A stretch of DNA of 64,000 nt from Sphingomonas gei (GCF_004792685.1 NZ_SRXT01000006.1:1-64000), one strand, 5' to 3'; shown: positions 1-7,403, counted from the stretch's first letter. Numbers and translations are program-made. Notes: a model not told the origin generated them from the sequence alone.

Positions 1-344
1 TCGTCATCCCCGGCGTGTGCGACAGCGCGCAGCTGGTGATGGGGCTCACCGTGCTCAAGCCGGGTTCGGTTTGGAACACGATGCCGCCGCACATCCACGA
101 ACGCCGCAGCGAGATATATTTCTACTTCGAGCTCGACGGTCCCAACGACCGCGTCTTCCATTACATGGGCGAAGGTGAGGCGATGCGGCACATCGTGCTT
201 GGCAACGAGGAAGCGGTGATCTCGCCGCCCTGGTCGATCCACATGGGCTCGGGCACCAAGGCCTATGCCTTCATCTGGGCGATGGCCGGCGAGAACCAGG
301 ATTATACCGACATGAACGTACTGGATATCTGCCAGCTGGCGTAA
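1..344 (+). CDS. kduI: 5-dehydro-4-deoxy-D-glucuronate isomerase, 3' part (KduI)
   Basis: The reading frame is open from the left edge (first whole codon at position 3) to the TAA ending at 344, so only about the last 113 of roughly 280 residues are present. The fragment shows the cupin signature of KduI: a QLVMGLT strand, [17 protein letters not shown] with the metal-binding histidines and glutamate, the segment EIYFYFEL, and [13 protein letters not shown] with a further histidine. KduI interconverts 5-keto-4-deoxyuronate and 3-deoxy-D-glycero-2,5-hexodiulosonate in the cytoplasm during pectin or other polyuronate breakdown. kduD and kdgK follow on the same strand and carry out the next two steps, which makes the assignment firm. 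The start and promoter lie outside the window. Confidence 0.93.
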   Translation, partial: VIPGVCDSAQLVMGLTVLKPGSVWNTMPPHIHERRSEIYFYFELDGPNDRVFHYMGEGEAMRHIVLGNEEAVISPPWSIHMGSGTKAYAFIWAMAGENQDYTDMNVLDICQLA

Positions 345-354
345 GGGATTCTGT

Positions 355-486
355 TCCCCTCCCTGAAAGGGAGGGGCTAGGGGTGGGTGCCCAGCCGCAG
401 GCTCGGCCCTCCTCCGATGGCGACCAAGCGCGACGTTGCGCGCCGCGCACCCACCCCCGGGCCCCTCCCTTTCAGGGAGGGGAGGA
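355..486. repeat. Large intergenic palindrome between kduI and kduD
   Basis: The left arm (355-390, containing CCCTCCCTGAAAGGGAGGGG and then a GGGGTGGGTGC tract) is complementary to the right arm (445-486, GCGCACCCACCCCC then CCCTCCCTTTCAGGGAGGGG), with about 55 bases of unrelated sequence between them. Each arm also holds a short hairpin. The same architecture recurs at 61299-61441. It fills almost the whole gap before kduD and ends just before its start, so it could affect kduD expression, but there is no T-tract to call it a terminator. Confidence 0.8.
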
Positions 487-494
487 GTTTTCGA

Positions 495-1250
495 ATGACC
501 AATCTCTTCGACTTGACCGGCAAGGTGGCCATCGTCACCGGCGCGAACACCGGCATCGGCCAGGGCATCGCGCTGGCGCTTGCACAAGCAGGCGCGAGCA
601 TCGCCGCCGTCGGCCGCTCGGCCGCGACCGAAACCGTCGAGAAGGCCCGAGTGCTCGGCGTGAAGGCCGAGATCATCTCCGCCGATCTCTCGACGATCGA
701 GCCTGTGGGCCGAATTGTGGACGAAACTGTGGAGAAGCTCGGCGGGCTCGACATACTCGTCAACAATGCCGGGATCATCCGCCGCAACGACAGCGTGGAT
801 TTCTCGGAAGAGGATTGGGACGCGGTGATCGACACCAACCTCAAATCCACCTTTTTCCTGTGCCAGGCCGCCGGCCGCCATATGATCGCGCAGGGCTATG
901 GCAAGATCATCAACATCGCCTCGATGCTGAGCTTCCAGGGCGGCATCCGCGTGCCGAGCTACACCGCCAGCAAGTCGGGTGTGGCGGGGCTGACCAAGCT
1001 GCTTGCCTGCGAATGGGCGGCAAAGGGGATCAACGTCAACGCGATCGCTCCCGGCTATATCGCCACCAACAACACCACTGCGCTTCAGGCCGACGAAACG
1101 CGCAACCGCCAGATCGTCGAGCGCATCCCCGCGGGCCGCTGGGGGGAACCCGGCGATCTTGGCGGTGCGGCGGTGTTCCTCGCCTCCTCGGCCTCGGACT
1201 ATGTTCAAGGCCATGTCCTCGCCGTGGACGGCGGATGGCTCGCGCGATGA
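495..1250 (+). CDS. kduD: 2-dehydro-3-deoxy-D-gluconate 5-dehydrogenase, SDR family (KduD)
   Basis: This 251-residue classical short-chain dehydrogenase carries TGANTGIGQG (cofactor loop, about residues 14-23), NNAG near residue 90, a catalytic serine in IASMLS, and YTASK as the catalytic Tyr-Lys pair. It matches KduD in length and in the opening MTNLFDLTGKVAIVTG. KduD reduces 2,5-diketo-3-deoxygluconate, made by KduI, to 2-keto-3-deoxygluconate with NAD(P)H. I chose the ATG at 495 because it gives the family N-terminus; an in-frame ATG at 387 would translate the intergenic palindrome. Its stop overlaps the kdgK start by 4 bases, so translation is probably coupled. The SDR fold is certain; the exact substrate rests on the neighbours. 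Confidence 0.92.
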   Translation: MTNLFDLTGKVAIVTGANTGIGQGIALALAQAGASIAAVGRSAATETVEKARVLGVKAEIISADLSTIEPVGRIVDETVEKLGGLDILVNNAGIIRRNDSVDFSEEDWDAVIDTNLKSTFFLCQAAGRHMIAQGYGKIINIASMLSFQGGIRVPSYTASKSGVAGLTKLLACEWAAKGINVNAIAPGYIATNNTTALQADETRNRQIVERIPAGRWGEPGDLGGAAVFLASSASDYVQGHVLAVDGGWLAR

Positions 1251-2263
1251 TGAACGACAAGCCGATCGCCTTCTTCGGCGAAGTGATGCTGCGGCTGTCG
1301 CCGCCGGGACGCGAACTGCTGTTCCAGACGCCGGCGTTGCAGATCCATGTCGGCGGTGCCGAGGCCAACGTTGCGACCGGGCTTGCCTGTCTCGGCCATG
1401 CCACCCGCATGATCACTGCCGTGTCGGACAATCCGATGGGCCGCGCAGTGATCGACGAGCTGCGCCGGCACGGCGTCGATGCTTCGACGATCGTGCGCGA
1501 GGACGGCCGGCTGGGGCTCTATTTCCTTCAGCCGGGCGCCGGGCTTCGCGCCTCGGAAGTCGTGTATGATCGCGCGCATTCGGTGTTCGCCGATCGCCCC
1601 GCCAAGGCCTGGGATTGGACGAAGGCGCTCGACGGATGCGGCCGGCTGCATTTGTCGGGGATCACCCCGGCGCTCGGGCCCAATTCGGCTGCCGCGGCAA
1701 TCACGGCGGCGAAGGCCGCGCGGGACCAAGGTCTGGGCGTCTCGTTCGACGGGAATTACCGCGCGCGCCTTTGGGAAACCTGGGACAGCGATCCGCGCGG
1801 CGTGCTTACGCAGCTTGTCGACCATGCCGACATATTGTTCGGCAATCACCGCGACATTTCGCTGTTGCTGGGCAAGACCTTCTCGGGCGACGGCAGCGAT
1901 CGGCGTCGCGAGGCGGCGGAGGCTGCGTTCGACGCCTTTCCGAACCTCCAGCTGATCGCCTCCACCGCGCGACATGTCGACGATGCCGACAGCCATCGCA
2001 TCGCCGCGCGCGTCGACATGCGCGACAGCGCGCACCAGACCGAGGAAGCGCTGGTCGCCGGGATCGTCGACCGGCTCGGCGCCGGCGATGCTTTCGCAAC
2101 CGGCGTGCTTCACGGCCTGATCGAAGGCGGCGACGCGAAGGCGGCGGCGGAGGCGGGACTGGCGCTGACCTGCCTCAAGCATTCGCTGCCCGGCGACGCC
2201 AGCCTGTTCACGCGCGGCGACCTCGCGGCGTTCGAAGGCGGTGGGCTCGACGTGCGGCGATGA
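1247..2263 (+). CDS. kdgK: 2-dehydro-3-deoxygluconokinase (KDG kinase)
   Basis: This 338-residue PfkB/ribokinase-family sugar kinase begins MMNDKPIAFFGEVMLRLSPP. It has the family substrate motif GGAEANVATGLACLG (about residues 36-50) and the C-terminal anion-hole and catalytic-base motif DRLGAGDAFATG (Asp in GAGD). It phosphorylates 2-keto-3-deoxygluconate to KDPG for the Entner-Doudoroff aldolase. The start at 1247 overlaps the kduD stop in an ATGA junction, which supports an operon kduI-kduD-kdgK. The first two codons are both ATG and either could be used. It lacks nothing compared with the family. Confidence 0.93.
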   Translation: MMNDKPIAFFGEVMLRLSPPGRELLFQTPALQIHVGGAEANVATGLACLGHATRMITAVSDNPMGRAVIDELRRHGVDASTIVREDGRLGLYFLQPGAGLRASEVVYDRAHSVFADRPAKAWDWTKALDGCGRLHLSGITPALGPNSAAAAITAAKAARDQGLGVSFDGNYRARLWETWDSDPRGVLTQLVDHADILFGNHRDISLLLGKTFSGDGSDRRREAAEAAFDAFPNLQLIASTARHVDDADSHRIAARVDMRDSAHQTEEALVAGIVDRLGAGDAFATGVLHGLIEGGDAKAAAEAGLALTCLKHSLPGDASLFTRGDLAAFEGGGLDVRR

Positions 2264-2278
2264 AGACCGGATAGGCGC

Positions 2279-3241
2279 GTGAACCGTCGGACCGTTATTG
2301 CCTCCGGGCTCGCATTCGGCCTTGCGGGTGCTGGGGCGCGTGCATCCGAGCCTGCCGAGCGCGTGGCGCTCTGGCCCGGCACGCCGCCGGGCGGCGAAGG
2401 TCTGGGGATCCGCGACGAGACTATCCTGCGATCGCCGAATGGCTCTCCCGAAGACATCGCATGGCCGCATGTCGGCACGCCGGCGATGACCGTGGCGCGC
2501 GCGGCGACGCCCAATGGCGCGGCGGTTCTGCTCATCCCGGGTGGTGGCTATACCCGTGTCGCGGTGGGACGGGGGCCTTCCAACATAGCGCGGTGGTTTG
2601 CGGCGCAGGGCATCACTGCGTTCGAATTGCTGTATCGGCTGCCGCACGATGGCTGGCGCGCCGGACCGCTGGCGCCGGTGCAGGATGCGCAGCGCGCCCT
2701 GCGGCTGATCCGGTCCGGGGCCGGAAAATGGGCGATCGACCCGGCGCGCGTCGCGGCGATCGGCTTCTCCGCCGGCGGACATCTTGCCGGGCAATTGGGC
2801 GAGCGTGCCGACGCCGCAACCTACCATGCCGTCGACTCGGCCGATCGCCTGCCCGCGCGCCCGCTCGCGATCGGGATGTTCTTTCCGGTGGTCTCGATGA
2901 TGCCGCCGCTCGCGCATGGACAGTCGCGGCGCGAGCTGCTCGGCGCCAACCCATCGGAGGCGCTGGCCAAGGCCTGGTCGCTGGAGCTGAATGTCCCCGC
3001 GACGATGCCGCCGACCTTCGTCTGCCATGCCGCCGACGACCAGACCGTCAAGGCGGCGAACAGCCTGGCGATGTTCTCCGCGCTGCAGGCGGCGGGCATC
3101 CCCTCCGAGCTGATGATCGCCGAGAAGGGCGGGCACGGCGCCCCTTTGCTCGGACCCGATGGCAGGCCGCACGTCTGGCTGGAGCTGTTCCACGCCTTCG
3201 CCGCGCGCCACGGCTGGCTCGCCGCGGACGCGGCGGCATGA
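2279..3241 (+). CDS. Exported alpha/beta-hydrolase, acetylxylan-esterase-like
   Basis: This 320-residue protein has an N-terminal export signal with twin arginines (MNRRTVIASGLAFGLAG..ARA), so a Tat route is plausible. The mature part has the oxyanion motif LIPGGGYTRV, the nucleophile elbow GFSAGGH, and a C-terminal acid and histidine in HAADDQTV and GGHGAPLL. This pattern fits the BD-FAE/acetyl-xylan-esterase-like branch of alpha/beta hydrolases, which deacetylate plant polysaccharides or their oligomers in the periplasm. The GTG start at 2279 lies 15 bases after kdgK, so it probably belongs to the same operon and would remove acetyl groups from uronate-containing substrates. That substrate is an inference from the context. 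Confidence 0.8.
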   Translation: MNRRTVIASGLAFGLAGAGARASEPAERVALWPGTPPGGEGLGIRDETILRSPNGSPEDIAWPHVGTPAMTVARAATPNGAAVLLIPGGGYTRVAVGRGPSNIARWFAAQGITAFELLYRLPHDGWRAGPLAPVQDAQRALRLIRSGAGKWAIDPARVAAIGFSAGGHLAGQLGERADAATYHAVDSADRLPARPLAIGMFFPVVSMMPPLAHGQSRRELLGANPSEALAKAWSLELNVPATMPPTFVCHAADDQTVKAANSLAMFSALQAAGIPSELMIAEKGGHGAPLLGPDGRPHVWLELFHAFAARHGWLAADAAA

Positions 3242-3242
3242 G

Positions 3243-3318
3243 TGGTGCCGGCTGCAGGAATCGAACCCGCGACATCCAGTTTACAAAACTGGCGCTCTAC
3301 CAACTGAGCTAAGCCGGC
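3243..3318 (-). tRNA. tRNA-Thr (anticodon UGU)
   Basis: The minus strand folds into a standard cloverleaf: acceptor GCCGGCT/AGCCGGC, D arm GCTC..GAGC, anticodon stem CCAGT/ACTGG with loop bases TTTGTAA, and the TTCGATT T-loop. The anticodon TGT is at 3285-3283. The discriminator A is followed by an encoded CCA (3245-3243). It lies between two genes converging on it. Confidence 0.97.
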
Positions 3319-3337
3319 ATCCGCGCTCCCCTTAGCT

Positions 3338-4255
3338 TTACGGCACACCGAAGGTCCAGCCCTCGGTACATGCCAATTCGGGCGTCAGCAGCGTCGGCGA
3401 CCAGAGTTCCGACTGGGCGGCCGCCACGCGGAGCCATGCCGCTGACAGCATCGCGTCGGTAGCGTGGTCGTCGTAGCGCGGCAGCGGCCGGTGCGGCGCC
3501 GATCCGAAGGCGGCGAGCAGCGTGTCCAGCGTTTCCCGGTCACGGATCTTCGAGATGCCCTTGCGCATGCCGGCGAGGCGGGCGGGCAGCGCCGTATAGA
3601 TTTCGACGAGCACCGGACCGGTCTCGGGCATCGGATCGAAGGGCCACAGGCCGAGTTTGCTGCGCAACCGGTGCAGCACGCGCATCCCGGTGAGGCTCGA
3701 CTTGCCGACCTGCGAAGCGCCGACGAGGTTGAAGCAGCTGTACGGCGAGAGCCGCATCGCCTCTTGGCCATGTTCACAGACCCGGAACCTGCCGCGGCCC
3801 GGCGGAAACAGATCGCCGCAATCGCCGCGCTGGCGGAAATGGCGGCGGGCGTGCGGGTGATTGATGAAGCTGGTCGCGGAAAGGTGCGGATCGTCGGCGC
3901 TGAGTTCGTCGACCAATTGCCATAGCGCCGGGCCGTCGACGGGCGACGCTTCCCAGCCGGGGAAATAAGTGCCTTCGTCGTGGAACGGGAATGCGGGCGA
4001 GAGATCGAGGCCGATCAACGCCCGAGTACCGTCCCTTGCCAATTGCTCAAGCCACTCAAGGACGTCCTGGCGCGACCATGCCCTGTCGACGATCTCCGGG
4101 GCCTCGGTTCCCGCCCGCGCATGCGCGACGGCGAGCCCCTTCGGCCGCTCGACTGCCTGGCCGGACCAGTCGATGGCGAAGAAGTCGGTGAAGCTCAGGG
4201 CCGCTCTTCCCGTTCGGCCGCGACACGCTGCGATCCGCTGGCGCGATCCCACCAT
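3338..4255 (-). CDS. DUF429 family protein
   Basis: The conserved part starts with FFAIDWSGQA and runs through IGLDLSPAFPF to a C-terminal segment with YDDHATDAMLSAAWL and EGWTFGVP; this is the pattern of DUF429, a predicted RNase H-fold nuclease family with acidic residues in IDWSG, GLD and DDHATDA. The biological role is not known. The start is uncertain: conserved sequence begins near 4198, where the in-frame codon is CTG, while the nearest ATG (4255) would add 19 residues and overlap the upstream YjbR gene by 61 bases. I give the ATG version (305 residues). It is the last gene of a three-gene minus-strand unit. Confidence 0.78.
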   Translation of the reverse strand: MVGSRQRIAACRGRTGRAALSFTDFFAIDWSGQAVERPKGLAVAHARAGTEAPEIVDRAWSRQDVLEWLEQLARDGTRALIGLDLSPAFPFHDEGTYFPGWEASPVDGPALWQLVDELSADDPHLSATSFINHPHARRHFRQRGDCGDLFPPGRGRFRVCEHGQEAMRLSPYSCFNLVGASQVGKSSLTGMRVLHRLRSKLGLWPFDPMPETGPVLVEIYTALPARLAGMRKGISKIRDRETLDTLLAAFGSAPHRPLPRYDDHATDAMLSAAWLRVAAAQSELWSPTLLTPELACTEGWTFGVP

Positions 4256-4548
4256 GCCCGTGCGATCAGCAGCTGCATCCGTTCGGGGTCTGCGCTCGCG
4301 GCGTTGACCAGCACAGTGGGCCAGCCCTGATATTGCGGTGTTTGCCAGAAGGTCTGCGGATCGGTCTCCTTGAGTATCTCGATCTCCTCGCGGGTGGCGC
4401 GAAGGACATAGGTTCCCGCCGCGCGACCCTGCGAGACGATCTGCCGGCCGCGGACTTGCGGCGAGACCGAACCCCTGGCGCCGGCGCCCATCGTCACGCC
4501 GGGAAAGGTGCGCGCATAGGCGACGGCTTCGTCCCAACCGAAGCTCAT
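4195..4548 (-). CDS. MmcQ/YjbR family DNA-binding protein, copy 1
   Basis: This 117-residue protein has the YjbR/CyaY-like fold signature: an N-terminal WDEAVAYARTFPGV helix, a TYVLRATREEIEILKETDP strand region, FWQTPQYQGWPTVLV, and RAWWDRAS near the C-terminus. It is clearly paralogous to the next gene upstream, sharing the pattern DP.TFWQT..Y..(Y/W)P..LV and the RAWWDRA motif. The family is often annotated as MmcQ/YjbR and has a double-wing DNA-binding-like fold, but no clear molecular function is established. It starts inside the stop region of copy 2 (4 bp overlap), so the pair is translationally coupled. Confidence 0.85.
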   Translation of the reverse strand: MSFGWDEAVAYARTFPGVTMGAGARGSVSPQVRGRQIVSQGRAAGTYVLRATREEIEILKETDPQTFWQTPQYQGWPTVLVNAASADPERMQLLIARAWWDRASGSQRVAAEREERP

Positions 4549-4892
4549 GGGCGCTCCGCCATTCCCGCCGCCAGCCGCTGCGGCTTTTTCGCGCGATCCC
4601 ACCAGGCGCGGCGGATGTAGAGCTCGATGCGTTCGCGGCTTTCGGTGGCGTAGCGGACGAGCAGCATCGGATAGTTGGCGTAGTGATCGGTCTGCCAGAA
4701 GGTGCCGGGGTCGGTCTCGAACAGCAATTCCTTCTCGGGGCTCGCGACCATCAGCGCGAAGCTGCCCATCTCGCGGCCGGGGGACATCAGGCCCTTGCCG
4801 TTGATTTTGGGGCAAGGCGTGCCCCACCAGCTTTCCATCGTCACGTCGGGCAGGGTGCAAGCAAAGGCGACGGCGTCTTCCCAGCTATCCAT
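4545..4892 (-). CDS. MmcQ/YjbR family DNA-binding protein, copy 2
   Basis: This 115-residue paralogue of the gene just downstream opens MDSWEDAVAFACTLPDV, then has WWGTPCPKINGKG, FETDPGTFWQTDHYANYP, and RRAWWDRAKK. A GAGGTGA ribosome site precedes the ATG at 4892. The WGTP.PKINGK segment typical of the family is better preserved here than in copy 1, where it reads SVSPQVRGRQ, so copy 2 probably keeps the ancestral function and copy 1 has diverged. It is the first gene of the unit yjbR-yjbR-DUF429. Confidence 0.86.
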   Translation of the reverse strand: MDSWEDAVAFACTLPDVTMESWWGTPCPKINGKGLMSPGREMGSFALMVASPEKELLFETDPGTFWQTDHYANYPMLLVRYATESRERIELYIRRAWWDRAKKPQRLAAGMAERP

Positions 4893-4909
4893 TTCACCTC
4901 TCCCCTTTC

Positions 4910-4988
4910 GTCATCCCGGCGGAAGCCGGGATCCACAGCCACAGGGCCGTCGTTCGGGACTCTGGGCCCCGGCTTTCGCCGGGGTGAC
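4910..4988. repeat. Intergenic palindrome, GTCATCCCGGC family
   Basis: Inverted arms GTCATCCCGGCGGAAGCCGG and, at the right end, CCCCGGCTTTCGCCGGGGTG+AC flank about 25 variable bases; short CTCTGGG/TCCA segments extend the arms. The same arms occur at 20564-20642 and, with GC-swapped stems, at 12501-12605. It sits between the yjbR and rarA units, both on the minus strand. Confidence 0.85.
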
Positions 4989-4999
4989 GGTGGGGAGCA

Positions 5000-6319
5000 T
5001 CACCCATCCTGCCGCTTGCTTCGCATCTCGTCCCACCAGGCCATGCGCTCGGCGATGCGCTTTTCCATGCCGCGGTCGGTGGGGGTGTAGAAGGTCTGCG
5101 GCGCCATTTCCTCGGGCCAGTAATTGTCGCCAGAGAAGCCGTCCTCGGAATCGTGGTCGTAAGTATAACCCTTGCCGTAGCCGATCTCTTTCATCAGCTT
5201 GGTCGGGGCGTTGAGGATGTTCTGCGGCGGCATCAGCGAGCCCGTCTCCTTGGCCGCGCGCCACGCCGCCTTCTGCGCGGCATAGGCGGCGTTCGATTTG
5301 GGCGCGGTGGCGAGGTAGAGGCAGGCCTGGGCGATCGCGAGCTCGCCTTCGGGCGAGCCGAGAAAGTCATAGGTGTCCTTGGCGGCAATGCACTGGACGA
5401 GCGCATTGGGATCGGCGAGGCCGATATCCTCGACCGCGGCGCGAGTCAGGCGGCGGAGCACGTAGAGCGGCTCCTCGCCGGCGGTCAGCATCCGGGCGAG
5501 ATAGTAAAGCGCGGCCTGGGGGTCGCTGCCGCGGATCGATTTGTGGAGCGCCGAGATGAGGTTGTAATGGCCCTCGCGGTCCTTGTCGTAGACCGCGACG
5601 CGGCGCTGGAGGAAATCGCCGAGCGCGACCGAATCGAGCGGCGCCTCGAACGTCACCGAGAACAATGTCTCGGCCTGGTTGAGCAGGAAGCGGCCGTCGC
5701 CGTCGGCGCTGGCGACGAAGGCGTCGCGCGCCTCGGGTGTGAGCGGCAGGGTATGCCCCTCGAGTTCCTCGGCGCGGTCGAGCAGCTTGCACAGGGCCTT
5801 GTGGTCGAGCCGGTGGAGGATGAGCACCTGGGCGCGGCTGAGCAATGCGGCGTTAAGCTCGAACGACGGGTTTTCGGTAGTGGCACCGACCAGCGTGACG
5901 GTGCCGTCCTCGACATAGGGCAGGAAGCCGTCCTGCTGGGCGCGGTTGAAGCGGTGGATCTCGTCCACGAACAGCAAGGTCTTGCGGCCGATCCGGGCAA
6001 ATTCGCGTGCTTCGGCGAAGACCTTCTTGAGGTCGGCGACGCCAGAGAACACCGCCGAGATCGCGACGAAGCGCAGGCCGACCGCATCGGCGAGGAGGCG
6101 GGCGATCGTGGTCTTGCCGGTGCCGGGCGGCCCCCACAGGATGATCGAGCTGAGCTTGCCCGCCGCGACCATCCGGCCGATCGCACCTTCGGGCCCGGTG
6201 AGATGCTCCTGGCCGACGACCTGATCGAGCCGCTGCGGGCGTAGGCGATCGGCCAGCGGGCCGCTGGTCGGCGCCTCGGCGGGGGCGGTTTGTTCGTCGG
6301 TCGCGAAGAGATCGGCCAT
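5000..6319 (-). CDS. rarA: Replication-associated recombination protein A (RarA/MgsA AAA ATPase)
   Basis: This 439-residue AAA+ ATPase is related to clamp loaders and RuvB. Visible features are PLADRLRPQRLDQVVGQEHL near the N-terminus, Walker A GPPGTGKTT at about residues 63-71, Walker B LLFVDEIHRFN, sensor 1 GATTENPSFE, arginine-finger region LLSRAQVL, and the C-terminal tetramerisation region with KSIRGSDPQAALYYLARML. RarA acts at stalled forks, where it can unwind DNA ends and help restart replication. The ATG at 6319 gives the usual N-terminus; the frame stays open further upstream through repeat DNA, which I exclude. It is monocistronic. Confidence 0.95.
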   Translation of the reverse strand: MADLFATDEQTAPAEAPTSGPLADRLRPQRLDQVVGQEHLTGPEGAIGRMVAAGKLSSIILWGPPGTGKTTIARLLADAVGLRFVAISAVFSGVADLKKVFAEAREFARIGRKTLLFVDEIHRFNRAQQDGFLPYVEDGTVTLVGATTENPSFELNAALLSRAQVLILHRLDHKALCKLLDRAEELEGHTLPLTPEARDAFVASADGDGRFLLNQAETLFSVTFEAPLDSVALGDFLQRRVAVYDKDREGHYNLISALHKSIRGSDPQAALYYLARMLTAGEEPLYVLRRLTRAAVEDIGLADPNALVQCIAAKDTYDFLGSPEGELAIAQACLYLATAPKSNAAYAAQKAAWRAAKETGSLMPPQNILNAPTKLMKEIGYGKGYTYDHDSEDGFSGDNYWPEEMAPQTFYTPTDRGMEKRIAERMAWWDEMRSKRQDG

Positions 6320-6365
6320 CGTTGCGATAGATAGGCCGGGGGCCTGCACTTTTACACCGGCGAAA

Positions 6366-6430
6366 GTCACACCAGGATCACACCATCGCCGTTGCGCGAC
6401 GGCAATTGGTTGACTCCGGTTGACTCGAAA
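6366..6430 (+). other. Composite intergenic motif, copy A
   Basis: Non-coding DNA upstream of rarA holds GTCACACCAGGA (6366-6377), followed by a second CACACC, an inverted TTGCGCGACGGCAA, and a near-direct repeat TTGGTTGACTCCGG-TTGACTCGAAA (6406-6430). The two main words recur in the same orientation at 51269-51280 and 51127-51150, also in non-coding DNA. Confidence 0.7.
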
Positions 6431-6468
6431 CGGGTGTTTAACATCGCGCCCCTCCGTGGCCACACCGC

Positions 6469-6578
6469 GACGCGGCGCTGACGCGGCGCCAACGCGGCAG
6501 TGACGCGCCACCCACGCGGCGCCCACGCGGCATCTGCGGGCCACTCGCGCGGCGCCCACGCGCCTGGGCGTCGACGCG
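6469..6578. repeat. Eleven-base tandem repeat array
   Basis: About ten consecutive 11-base units, consensus near NACGCGGCGCC, fill 6469-6578. Units 1, 2, 5 and 8 are almost identical (GACGCGGCGCT, GACGCGGCGCC, CACGCGGCGCC, CGCGCGGCGCC); units 7, 9 and 10 are more degenerate. It lies in the 404-base gap between rarA (leaving leftward) and padR (leaving rightward). The rest of that gap is the composite motif at 6366-6430 and an AT-rich promoter region from about 6600. Confidence 0.8.
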
Positions 6579-6663
6579 ACATCGGCGCGAAGATGACGGC
6601 GGGTGCGAACGAAGAGGCATGATGGAACAATACATGAACATGGAGCAAAAGTCAATTTTAGAC

Positions 6664-6691
6664 TTGCACAAGACCATTCAAGATATATCTT
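6664..6691 (+). promoter_or_regulatory. Probable padR promoter with overlapping palindromic operator
   Basis: In a locally AT-rich stretch, TTGCAC (6664-6669) and TATCTT (6686-6691) are separated by 16 bases and could be -35 and -10 elements. The perfect 12-base palindrome AAGATATATCTT (6680-6691) covers the -10 box. It is 32 bases upstream of the padR start, and PadR-family regulators commonly repress their own gene from such dyads, so autoregulation is likely. This is inferred, not shown. Confidence 0.55.
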
Positions 6692-6723
6692 AGACGCATC
6701 GAGACTCGCTAAAAGGATTTGAG

Positions 6724-7338
6724 ATGCGATTTGGATTTCACCACGGCCGCGGCGAGCGCGGCCATGAATGCGGTGGCCGTCACGGCGGTCCCCGCGGCGG
6801 CGGCTTCGGCCGGGGCGGCTGGGCAATGGGCGTCTGGGGCATGCACGAGGGCCGCGAAGGCGGTCGCGGCGGCGGGCGCGGACGTCGGATGTTCGACGGC
6901 AGCGAATTGCGGCTGATCCTGCTCAAGCTGATCGAGGAGCAGCCGCGCCACGGCTATGATCTGATCCGCGAGATCGAAGAGCGCTCGGGCGGCGCCTATG
7001 CGCCGAGCCCCGGCGTGATCTACCCGACGCTGACCATGCTCGACGACATGGCGCTGGTCGAGGCCAGGGCCGACGGCACGCGCAAGGCGTTCGCGATCAC
7101 CGAGGCCGGCGTGGTCGAGCTCAAGGAGAAAGCCGACGAAGTCGAGGCCTTGTTCCAGCGGCTCGCCGAACTCGGCGAGGAGCGCGCGCGGACCAGCGGC
7201 GGCCCGATTCGCCGTGCGATGGGCAATTTGCGCGCCGTGCTGCAGGACCGACTGGGCGGTTCGGAAGTTGATCCCGAGACGCTGCACGCCGTGGCCGAGA
7301 TTCTCGACGAGGCGGCGCGTAAGATCGAGCGGCTCTGA
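6724..7338 (+). CDS. PadR family transcriptional regulator
   Basis: This 204-residue regulator has an unusual first 55 residues very rich in Gly, His and Arg (HHGRGERGHE, GGRGGGRGRR), then a PadR winged helix: SELRLILLKLIEEQPRHGYDLIREIEE and PSPGVIYPTLTMLDD, followed by a C-terminal helical dimerisation region. PadR proteins repress detoxification, efflux or membrane-stress genes and respond to small ligands. The ATG at 6724 has an AAGGA site eight bases upstream. A basic/His-rich N-terminus of this kind is common in sphingomonad PadR proteins and may bind metal or DNA. A DUF2218 gene follows and may be a co-regulated partner. Confidence 0.9.
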   Translation: MRFGFHHGRGERGHECGGRHGGPRGGGFGRGGWAMGVWGMHEGREGGRGGGRGRRMFDGSELRLILLKLIEEQPRHGYDLIREIEERSGGAYAPSPGVIYPTLTMLDDMALVEARADGTRKAFAITEAGVVELKEKADEVEALFQRLAELGEERARTSGGPIRRAMGNLRAVLQDRLGGSEVDPETLHAVAEILDEAARKIERL

Positions 7339-7403
7339 ACGTGCCGCGACTGGAAATGCTGCGGCGCCGGCTCGGGCTGGCGCCGCAGGGGAAGGAACAG
7401 GCT

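Noticed and set aside
6469..6578. CRISPR array candidate
   Set aside because: Units are 11 bases with no spacers, and no cas gene is near.
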